From Campanula takesimana (Eukaryota; Streptophyta; Magnoliopsida; Asterales; Campanulaceae), in assembly GCA_026119855.1 (NCBI GenBank), contig JAOWBW010001456.1, positions 186,001 through 250,000 of the forward strand: a stretch of 64,000 bases of DNA, read 5' to 3'. Under the pieces are notes generated by a model, which was not told the origin of the DNA, did not search any database, and saw nothing but the letters and a program-made list of their open reading frames with translations. This document shows, piece after piece, positions 22,561-31,501 of this stretch. A program made the translations under genes and the position numbers. How positions within the stretch are numbered: the stretch's first letter is position 1; every line of letters begins with the position of its first letter.

Positions 22561-22705
22561 CGTCTCGTGTATACTTACACGAGATTAGAGCTTACATCTC
22601 GTGTACATATACACGAGATACATCTCGTGTAAGTACACACGAGATGAGATCTCGTGTATGTATACAAGAGATGTAAGCTCTCATCTCGTATAAGTATACA
22701 CGACA
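22561..22705. repeat. Palindrome cluster A (left subterminal, downstream of the transposase gene)
   Basis: Four or more hairpins of the type CTCGTGTA-n-TACACGAG in a row, set in a wider inverted repeat (AGAGCTTACATCTCGT against its inverse near 22670). A CAACAGCAA-rich stretch follows. Confidence 0.85.
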
Positions 22706-22929
22706 TAGGCATCTGAGCCTGCTTTTCCACAACCGCAACAGCAAAAGCAACAATAAACATAACTTGGAATGAAATTTGATTCTCAAATAGGACATCTCCA
22801 CAAAACATCAATAGACCATTACACATATACTATCGCCTAATTGTATACGAAATGAAAGTGTTAACAAGGATAAGCATATAATTCAAACATTCATACAAAC
22901 TGGATAAATCAAAAACCATTACACATATA

Positions 22930-25900
22930 CTATCCTATATGTAATCTTCTTTGTCTTCTTGCATCGGTATCCTCCTCATAGAGTTGACTGAACTCTGCTA
23001 TCCTATCTTGGTATGGGAGGAGTAGTTGGCTTGCGGTTGGATCACAGCGGTTCCGATAAAGGTTTGGTGGTGGTGGTATTGGGTAATCATTGCCTAACAT
23101 GCGCAGCTGCAAAAGTAATAACAGTTAAATACAAGACAATGAAATATAATGAATATAAGTAAGACAACTAAATATAACTAATATAGATGAGACAATTAAG
23201 TTTCATACCGCTATAAAATGGTTTCCATTGACTTGTCCCACCACAACTGTGTTCACCGGTGGTTGTACTGGTGCAGTCACTGGAAGGCATAACATACCAC
23301 CGCTAGTCGAGTAAGAAATGAACGCCACATTATACCTCGTGGCAATGATGTGCCCAAGATCTGGGAGCTCCATCCAATAATCACTGGGCGCCGTCCGGCT
23401 ATAGCAAGCAATCTTACGTAAGAGTTCTCTTACCGATATCCAAGGTAGAACTCTTTCGTAAAGGTCTTGGCGAGCAAGCACCTCATTGTAACATTCTGTG
23501 CGCACTTCAGCCCACTTCTCCTCATCTCCGTATATCTGTGTTGCTACGGCTCTATAGCCACAATGTCCATCTGATGCCACATCTATGATGCCTCCAATAC
23601 GCGGGGTAATGAAAGGCGGAAAAGACTCTACATACGGGGAGCTGTATAAACTAGTATAATTGGGTTGTCCATTTCCCTCTCCACGACCCTGACCCTGATC
23701 CCGTCCTCGTCCTCGACCTCGACCTCGGCCTCGACCCCGTCCTCTCCCACGACCGGAAGGAGCTACTGGTGGATGAGACGTAGGAGTACTAGCAGGGGTA
23801 GATGGTGTGGGTCCTGAAGGTGATTTCCGTTTGCGGGTGGACTCCGAACTCGCTTGGGTTGATGCAATGAATGCACATCTAGACCTGAAATAGGGCAAAG
23901 AAAAAAGAGTGAGAAGCATTCATACTGTTGTTTGAAAGTGTTAAAAAAAATTTGATGCTGCTGCTGATGTGTCTCGTGTAAGTCCACACGAGACATATCT
24001 CGTGTGGTTTTACACGTGACAAGTCTCGTGTAATACAACACGAGATATGTCTCGTATGGACTTACACGAGACACATCAGCAGCAGTTAAACAGTAGCAGC
24101 AACACAACAGCACAACAGCAACAATACAACAGCAAAAAATTTGAGACATAATTGAATGAAGATATATACCCTTTGCCAGTCGAGGATGGTGTAGCGGGGA
24201 CTCGAAAAAATTTGTTAGTATGCTCCCAATCTGACAGTTCTATGGAACTTCCGGCCCGGGGTTCATTCGGCTTTGAAATATGATCCGGCTCCATCGTTTT
24301 GAATAACTGTCTCCTTACCGGTTCAGGCTCCTTAGATGAAGGGTTGTCTACTTCAATGTCCAACTTCTTCCAAAACTCATGAATCGTGGACAGCTCAATC
24401 CGTCCCTGACACTCCTCTATCTGTGCAATCTCATGACTACATGGAAGTCCATGTGTCCGCCTGTAGTAACACCCGCAGGCAGCCTCAGTGATTACATAAC
24501 CCCCATTATGACGCTGCTTGATTTTCTGAATTCGATCATGCTCTTGTCTGATAATACGAAAGGCTACCGTTGACACTCTAGTGAATATGTTGCGATATAG
24601 ATTGCGGGTCCTCAAATCAATTGGATATCTGGTCCTTGATCTATTCATACCCTGTTTGATAGTTTTTAGCTGGATATCTATGATTTTATGAGCCTTTTTA
24701 AACAGTGTGTAAAAAGTAGAAGAAGCACTCCCCAATGCCTTCTTCAACCTGTTATGCTCACCCTCAGTCCTGTTTGTGGTATGGGTCCCGAAGTGTGTTA
24801 ACACATCCGTGTGCATGGACATAATATTCTGAGAGTACAAATTAAGCCATGTCTCGCGGAGGTAATCCAATAGTGCAGGATAAGATCTGAAACGGTCACG
24901 AAGCTCTGCCCAACGTAAGTCCCATTCGTCGGGGTTAGGGGCTGAGATTGCATAATTGAACGTCCTCATGAATGATTCTGCGAAGTCCTCGCTACCTGTA
25001 TGCTCCAACCCTTTCCTTCTAACATTCATTTCGATATGCCTCCGACACAAGAAGTGTGCGGTGTGGGGAAAAACTGTACGGAGAGCGCTGATGAAACCCA
25101 ACTCACGATCAGTGACAAAAACTGTAGGCAACCGGGGAGGTGTAAACAGACTGTGCAAATTGTTCAATGCCCATTCGTAATCACCCGTACTCTGATGCCT
25201 GAGGAACGCAGACGCTATTGTGAAATTATGCCCGGTGGAAGTAAAACCTACAAACTGCAAGTAGTACAGTCCGTAGCAGTTGGTGTTGTGAGTGCAGTCA
25301 CCCTGTACAACATATGGAAAACAGTTCAGAATCTTCATTGCTAATGGGTGAGAGAAGAATATGTCTTCGATCATGCCAGTCTCAGCGTCTTCCCTCGTGT
25401 AGCTAGTATATTCATTATCACTGAGTAACTTAAGGAATTGTTGTAGCGGGTTCCTCCCTTGTCGTTCCCCTTCTCTATATTTTGACACGGCATTCCGGAC
25501 GTGCATCGGAGTGCTCACGTTCTTCTCATCCTGCATCTTTAGCATTGCCACAATGTCATTTGGACGCACTGAACATTCACTTGCGGTACACACAGCGTCA
25601 TATTCCCCAGGTGTCAATTTCCCGAGAGGAAAACCTTCCGGGTACAAAGGAAAGGCATGATTATGTATGCCATTCCTCACAACATAACCCCATGACCCAT
25701 CAACACCCCTCTCTGTGGCGTATAGTTTAAAACTGCAATCTCGTTTCTTTGTACTAGTCTTCCTAATGTTATTTGATCTTCCGGCCCTGTGTTGTCCACC
25801 AAAATGACATGTGATGTAAGCATATGCTAGTTTATTTCCACGTCTATTCCTCGAGCTGTGTATAACTAGGTGTATATTTCGACCCCTCGCTATTTCCCGT

Positions 25901-26485
25901 ACATGTGCAAGAAGCGCATCCCGAGTTTGAAATATTTCTGATGTCGTGAATTCATCACTGGTATCCGGGAATGGACCCTGCAAAATACGAGATGAAAAGT
26001 CAGTTTCAAAGCCCCAGCATACATCTATCTCGTGTAAGTCTACACGAGTTTCATCTCCTGTATGTCTACACGAGATGAAACTCGTGTAGACTTACACGAG
26101 ATACTCCCTGTACAGATTGAAAAAAAAAATTGAAAACTGGAATTTGATCTGATATTTCATTGTTATTGTCATGTGTATTTGAAGATTGTATAAATAAATA
26201 TCATGTGATTTAATTCAAGATTGGATTTTTAAAACAAGATGGGATTTTTAAAACAAGATGGGATTTTTATTTTGATTTTGATCACAATACACAAAAAAAA
26301 CATTAAAAACTTACTTCATCGAAGCTAGGATCATTGAAACTTGGAGAATGTTGATGTGGAGGAATATTTTGTAAGATTTCTTCTTCTTCATCAACGAGAA
26401 AATCTATCATATCAAGGTCAATACAATCATAAGAATTTTGTGGAGAATTATGTGAGGAATCCATGTTATTATGTGAGTAATCCAT
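22930..26485 (-). CDS. FAR1/MULE transposase fused to an OTU-type cysteine protease (943 aa, four exons)
   Basis: Exons 26315-26485, 24170-25977, 23209-23884 and 22930-23106, all with GT-AG introns and consistent phase, give 943 aa. Order: acidic N-terminus; FAR1/WRKY-GCM1-type DNA-binding domain about 75-165 with CHF..., RDCSFKLYA and GIHNHAF; MULE DDE domain with GDCTHNTN (Asp about 284), VTDRELGF (Asp about 347) and NRTEGEHNRLK (Glu about 464); SWIM zinc finger CGCYYRRTHGLPCSHE (about 558-572); an Arg-Gly repeat linker (about 704-728). The OTU domain has ASDGHCGYRAV (Asp 765, Cys 768) and GNHFIA (His 882). The transposase part cuts and inserts the element. OTU proteases usually remove ubiquitin; the role in transposition is unknown. 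Introns 1 and 2 each hold a palindrome cluster. The frame is intact, so it may be active. Exon joins are by eye. Confidence 0.88.
23958..24085. repeat. Palindrome cluster B (transposase intron 2)
   Basis: About 47-bp outer arms, nearly perfect inverted repeats starting CTGCTGCTGATGTGTCTCGT, enclose smaller CTCGTGTA palindromes. The whole unit lies inside the 285-bp intron 23885-24169, followed by CAACAGCAA-rich sequence. Confidence 0.9.
26026..26103. repeat. Palindrome cluster C (transposase intron 1)
   Basis: Perfect 32-bp inverted arms (26026-26057 and 26072-26103) around a 14-nt loop. Each arm is itself a CTCGTGTA...TACACGAG palindrome, so cruciform and alternative folds are possible. Inside intron 25978-26314. 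Confidence 0.92.
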
Positions 26486-26620
26486 GTTATGAACTTAAAA
26501 ATTGAATTTTTGAATGATAAAGGGATATTATGTGGTTTCTGTTCAGAATGGGTGTGTTTTAGTAGGGTTTAATCGTCAAATTCATGCAATGGTCGCGGAA
26601 AAAGGGTTTATGGAATTTAA

Positions 26621-26682
26621 ACATCTCGTGCAGGTTTACACGAGATTAACTTGACCATCTCGTGTATACCTACACGAGATGT
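26621..26682. repeat. Palindrome cluster D (upstream of the transposase start)
   Basis: Two CTCGTG...CACGAG hairpins within 62 bp, the outer pair ACATCTCGTG and CACGAGATGT closing the unit. It lies 136 bp upstream of the transposase ATG, in the likely promoter or 5' UTR. Confidence 0.85.
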
Positions 26683-26702
26683 CATAAACTCCAAATGACA
26701 AG

Positions 26703-27684
26703 TTGTTTATTTTTTTATTTTTTTTTTTCTAGGCTCTATATGACATTTTAAGACATTTCCATTAGTATGACATTGGTCAAATTCTAAACGGAAATGGAGT
26801 TACAAATATGTCCCATTTTTCTAGGTTTTAAGGAATATGTCCCGATCTTATGAAAGTGGTACATGTCTAAGTTGTTTATTTATTTTTTATTTTTTTATAG
26901 GCTCTATATGACATTTAAAGTGTTTTTCATTAGTATCACTTTCCTCAAAATCCAAACGGAAATTGAGTTAGAAATTTGTGACATTATTAGGGTTTTTAGG
27001 GTTTTAAGGAAAATGTCCCGATGTTGTGAAAATAGTATACGACTACCTAGTTTATTTTTTTTATTTTTTTTCTAGGCTCTAAATGACATTTAAAGTGTTT
27101 TTCATTAGTATCACTTTCCTCAAAATCCAAACGGAAATTGAGTTAGAATTTTGTGACATTATTAGGGTTTTTAGGGTTTTAAGGAAAATGTCCTGATGTT
27201 GTGAAAATGGTATACGACTACCTAGTTTATTTTTTTTTTTTTTTTTCTAGGCTCTAAATGACATTTAAAGTGTTTTTCATTAGTATCACTTTCCTCAAAA
27301 TCCAAACGGAAATTGAGTTAGAAATTTGTGACATTATTAGGGTTTTTAGGGTTTTAAGGAAAATGTCCCGATGTTGTGAAAATAGTATACGACTACCTAG
27401 TTTATTTTTTTTTATTTTTTTTCTAGGCTCTAAATGACATTTAAAGTGTTTTTCATTAGTATCACTTTCCTCAAAATCCAAACGGAAATTGAGTTAGAAT
27501 TTTGTGACATTATTAGGGTTTTTAGGGTTTTAAGGAAAATGTCCCGATGTTGTGAAAATGGTATACGACTACCTAGTTTATTTTTTTTTTTATTTTTTTT
27601 CTAGGCTCTAAATGACATTTAAAGTGTTTTTCATTAGTATCACTTTCCTCAAAATCCAAACGGAAATTTGTGACATTATTAGGG
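26703..27684. repeat. 180-bp tandem array upstream of the transposase gene
   Basis: Five units plus a partial sixth. Each begins with a T-rich tract and CTAGGCTCTAAATGACATTT, then ATCACTTTCCTCAAAATCC, ATTAGGGTTTTTAGGGTTTT and ATGTCCCGATGTTGTG. The first unit (from 26703) is the most diverged; units 3 to 5 are nearly identical. The array ends abruptly at cluster E. It would lie in the 5' regulatory region of the transposase gene. Confidence 0.9.
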
Positions 27685-27832
27685 TTTACACGAGATGACA
27701 TCTCGTGTAACACCACCCGAGATGCATCTCGAGTGGGTTTATACGAGACTTGTTTCGTGTAAACACACACGAGATGCATCTCGTGTAAACCCACACGAGA
27801 CACATCTCGTGTGGGTTTACACGAGATACATC
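27685..27832. repeat. Palindrome cluster E (between the two MULE genes)
   Basis: Seven or eight alternating CTCGTGT / ACACGAG half-sites. About 90 bp is nearly identical to cluster F. Followed by CAACAGCAA-rich sequence and two G-runs. Confidence 0.88.
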
Positions 27833-27889
27833 AGTAGTCTCAACACCAGCAACTACAACACAACAGCAACAACAACAGCAAAACATCAT

Positions 27890-27965
27890 GTCCTCGGGGG
27901 GGGGGGGGAGGGGGGTTTTACGAAACACTAGAATAAACTATTGAATCGGGGGGGGGGAGGGGTGT
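27890..27965. repeat. Paired G-runs
   Basis: Two runs of 9-13 G interrupted by one A, each followed by TTTTAC-AAACACT; the second looks like a tandem copy of the first. Such runs could form G-quadruplex DNA. Confidence 0.6.
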
Positions 27966-28090
27966 TTTACCAAACACTGATAACTAAAATAAAAATACCA
28001 TCATATTAACAAACTAGTAGAGGTGTCAATAAAAACTAGAATAAAATGTGTCCATTACAATACAATGAAAAGCAAAAATAAAATAAAATC

Positions 28091-30871
28091 CTAAGGCTGC
28101 GGTGGAAGTCCTAAAATCTCACCGGCCCGTCTAAGACCAACTAGCCAGTGCTCGGGGGCACTGGGATCCGACAAAAATGGAAGTATGATAGCTCGCAACT
28201 CCGCAATCCCTGCGACAGAAGGCTGCGGTGGAACATCAGGTGGGGGAGGTGGAATGTCACCGGGTGGACCGTGTATCGGATTAGCTATCCGAACATGACT
28301 CCTAGCCCTAAACCAAGACATATAATCTGGAGTCACGAAGGGAACAGCCACGGGATGATCTCTAGTAAATAGTGGCCCCCAACGGACATCGGCCCTAAAC
28401 TCCGCCATGCCAAAAGCCACCCACTCCTGCCAAACCTGATCTCCGTCACCGTAACGCTTCTGGTACCCCTTCTGACCCTTTGCCAAAACGCATAACTCGG
28501 TCGCCATGGGGGGCAGTCTGGGGATCCTCTGCTGGTACCCGAACTGCCTAGTCACACGATCAGGCATATACGCCTCTGTGATGTCACAAAAGCGTATAAC
28601 ACCCCTGTAGTATGAAACAGGCAGTATCGCGTCCGACCCGGTCCCATAAGGAGTCCAAATAACCTGTGAGTAGACATTGTTAGGCAAAGTCAACAGAATA
28701 TCGGAAGGAACGACACAAAAACGTATAATAGTTTTAATATGAATAACTCACACTGTCAGCCCCCATCCTGTCAAGAATGCGGCGATACTGCACAAGATGA
28801 TCGAACGTCCTCCCAGCCGAATCATCACGAGACCATCTACGGGCTCTCAGCTGCCCCTGCTGCCAATGGGGGTCAGTAACTCGCCGAAAACCCGGAAAGT
28901 ACTCGTATATCCAGGCCTGAGATGTATGTAAAAAAGTATTAAATACTACTCAAATGCAACATTTAATAACAGGGGGGGGAGTAGACAGTAAAAAGATAGT
29001 GAATAGAGTAAGATGTACCTCTAGGAGAGCCGCACAACCGCCCATCTGCTTGCATCCGGATCTGGACGCCTTCCCCAACTCTCGGTACATATATGCCAAA
29101 GTGGCTGATCCCCAGGAAAGAGTGGGGATGCTGGCTAGATCCATGCACAGGGGCAGGTAGGCTGCGGGCACCTTATCCCCGCTCTTGTCCACGAACATCG
29201 TGCAACCCAATAGGTGCAGGATATACGCGGACGCACGATGGGCATCTGTCATGCCGCCTCTACGCTGAGTAAATAGACGCCTGACATCCCTCAATAAATA
29301 ACCAGTGCCGCTCAACTGGAGGTGTCTAGAGATGCTAGATACGTCAGGCGCTGGATCCGTATAGCGAACAACTCCACCATCAATCCTGATACCTGTAAAT
29401 TGAAGATGCAATAACACATTTTAGTATAAGAGATGAATGTAGACAGTTCATATAATATATGTAGACAGTTATATAATTGTGAATGGAGTATCGAAGCGAT
29501 GTTATAAAAACATACCCAGGATATGAAAACTGTCATGTAAAGTAATCGTCATCTCCCCCCACGGCATGTGGAACGAGTTAGTCTCAGGAGACCACCGTTC
29601 CAAAAATGCCGTTGGAGGGCATGGTTAGGCCTATGAATGACGGAATCATGCAGATGCTGGAGGCCAGATGCATCTACGAGGGCCAGCCAGGCTCTATCAG
29701 CAACCGGCTGCTCATCACGCTTGAACCTGTTCATTCGAAACAAAAAATATTATCAGTACTCAAGAAAAGCAGCATAGGATGATAATTAATGGAATATTTA
29801 GAGTGTGTGTTATAAATAACTTCAATATTTAAAACATTTCACATTAATGCTAAGCTTACTGTGCAAGATGCGTGAGTCTCGTATGGAAAGTCACCAATCC
29901 CTCAGTAGTAGAGTCACCCCAAATCTGTCTGGCTCGGTGGTCACCGAACCCGTACATCAGTGAAACATCCTCTGGCCCACCACCGGGGTCCCTCTGAAGC
30001 TGCCATGATGGTGGCGCATCCTGACCCCGCCTCCTCCCGTGTCTCAGAGGTCTAGGTGGCTCTACTACATCATCATCCTCATCATCCTCCTCCTCCTGCA
30101 CCCCCACCTCCACCTCCTCCTCCTCCTCCTCCTCATCATCCTGCCCCCCCTCCTGCCCCTCCCCATCCTCCTCCCCATCATCACTATCACTCTCCTCCTC
30201 CCCATCATCACTATCCTCCTCCTCCTCCTCCTCACTATCCCCATCGACCGCCGCCTCCTCCTCCTGAACATCATCAGCTGCTGCCGCCTCCTCCTCCCTC
30301 TCCTCCTGCTCATCATCAGTTGTGGCATCCTCGTCATTCCGAGCCTTGCTCCGGTTTTCTCCTCTCTCCAAACGCTCTTCAGCCTTCCTCTTTCTAGCTG
30401 AAACGGTCATAGGATCACGTGCCTACAAAAAACACAAATAAGAGACAATACATTAGCGACAGTTACAGTAGATTAAATAAATGAACACAATGCTGACTGA
30501 TAATTCACAATGCTGATATTCAGAAGGATCACATCTCGTGTAACACCACTCGAGATGCATCTCGAGTGGGTTTACACGAGATGACATCTCGTGTAACACC
30601 ACTCGAGATGCATCTCGAGTGGGTTTATACGAGACTTGTCTCGTGTAAACACACCCGAGATGCATCTCGAGTGGTGTTACACGAGACACCAATTTCAATT
30701 TTACATTTTTCAAATTATGTTTAATTGGGAATATAGAAATGTAAAATAAGGTTAAAAATTGCTTACCTTTTTCACAGGCGCTGTAGACGAGCTAGTCCCG
30801 GCGGCGATGTGGGCGGCGGTCCCGCCGGCGGCGGTCCCGGCGGCGGTCTTGGGTATTTTAAGTTTCACCAT
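28091..30871 (-). pseudogene. Plant-mobile-domain (MAIN-like) protein gene with one apparent frameshift
   Basis: Six exons with GT-AG borders: 30767-30871, 29860-30422, 29516-29726, 29019-29392, 28752-28916, 28091-28663; about 663 aa if one nucleotide is restored. An Ala/Gly/Thr-rich start is followed by a long Glu/Asp region (about residues 50-150). Then comes the plant mobile domain: LVDASGLQHL, AFLERWSPETNSFHMPWGEM, YLLRDVRRLF, WGSATLAYMYRELGKA, WIYEYFPGFRRV, VIWTPYGTGSDAILPVS, and a Pro-rich tail. In exon 3 the frame must shift by one base near 29620 between HRPNHAL and AFLERW, so the gene is either broken or carries a sequence error. Host relatives (MAIN, MAIL1) act in silencing and meristem maintenance; TE-borne copies are common in MULEs. 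Intron 1 holds palindrome cluster F. Confidence 0.82.
30531..30690. repeat. Palindrome cluster F (intron 1 of the plant-mobile-domain gene)
   Basis: Contains ACATCTCGTGTAACACCACT and GATGCATCTCGAGTGGG twice each, in one orientation, with hairpin-forming pairs. It lies within intron 30423-30766. Confidence 0.88.
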
Positions 30872-31075
30872 TTCAATTTCGAAAGTTTTTTTTTTTTTTT
30901 TACTGTGAGAGAGAGAGGTGAGAGAGAAGAACAGAGCGAGCGAGAGAAAGACGACGGCGACGGTGAGCGACGACGGTGAGAGAGACGTTAGAGAGAGACC
31001 GTTCGTTTCTTTCGTCGTTTCAAACCGAGAGAGAGAGGGGGGGTTAGGGAGCGAACGTGAGGGAGAGTGAAATTG

Positions 31076-31077
<2 letters not shown>

Positions 31078-31129
<52 letters not shown>
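31078..31129. repeat. (AT)n microsatellite
   Basis: About 50 bp of alternating AT just inside the right MULE terminus. GA-rich sequence with GAGAGAGAG blocks precedes it (30905-31050). Confidence 0.85.
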
Positions 31130-31132
<3 letters not shown>

Positions 31133-31190
31133 GTACTTTGGTAATTTAATGGGGCTATGGAAATAAGGGGCCGTGTATATAAATATCCCT
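31128..31190. repeat. Right terminal inverted repeat of the MULE
   Basis: Inverse reads GGGATATTTATATACACGGC and continues as described for the left end. An (AT)n tract (31078-31129) lies just inside it. Confidence 0.65.
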
Positions 31191-31199
31191 ATTCTCAGT
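31191..31199. repeat. Right target-site duplication of the MULE
   Basis: ATTCTCAGT, identical to 22488-22496. Confidence 0.8.
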
Positions 31200-31302
31200 A
31201 TTTAGTTTAATGTCACAAAAGAACAAGAGGGCTGATTGTAGAAGAACCCGATTCATCAAAAACGATGTTGGTATTATTGGATATAAAACATTAGCAAAAC
31301 CA

Positions 31303-31501
31303 TCATCTTCTACTAAGCAAAGGAAACCAACGTTCATGCAAAGAAGCTTGATAGGAAACCATGAACAAAAGAAACACAAGCAAAACCCCAAGGAGAACCT
31401 CCGCCCGATGAAACGAGTCTTTATCGGGCAACGAGATAGCAAAGGGTACGCGGGCCCGGTCTTCGCTCGATAGCCAATGAACCAAAAGTAACAGCACCAC
31501 C
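31303..31501 (-). pseudogene. Split paralogue of the small membrane protein, C-terminal part
   Basis: Encodes VLLLLVHWLSSEDRARVPFA, a PDKDSFHRAEVLLG segment and LLFMVSYQASLHERWF, then TGA at 31303-31305. It lines up with the C-terminal half of the gene at 13400-13738. The Gypsy element 31502-41287 cuts it off from its N-terminal part; the CCACC target duplication (31497-31501) is inside the reading frame. Facing the intact gene tail to tail. Confidence 0.8.

Larger units (their letters stand above)
22497..31190 (-). mobile_element. Autonomous-type Mutator-like element (MULE) with transposase-OTU and plant-mobile-domain genes
   Basis: Bounded by a perfect 9-bp direct repeat ATTCTCAGT (22488-22496 and 31191-31199), the target-site length of Mutator elements. 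Terminal sequences are imperfect inverted repeats of about 60 bp: TATATACACAGCC...CAGCCCATTTAATT at the left and TATATACACGGCC...TAGCCCCATTAAATT read inward from the right. The element carries two intron-containing genes, both on the minus strand, plus six palindrome clusters and a 180-bp tandem array, all in non-coding parts. The transposase frame is intact; the second gene has one apparent frameshift. Its boundaries were found by reading; a second copy in the genome would confirm them. Confidence 0.85.

Noticed and set aside
22561..22705. CRISPR-like array
   Set aside because: Palindromic units are irregular, without unique spacers of constant length, and the DNA is a plant nuclear transposon.
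30039..30401. Plus-strand ORFs made of poly-Pro or poly-Leu/Ile
   Set aside because: Antisense shadows of the acidic (Glu/Asp) region of the plant-mobile-domain gene.
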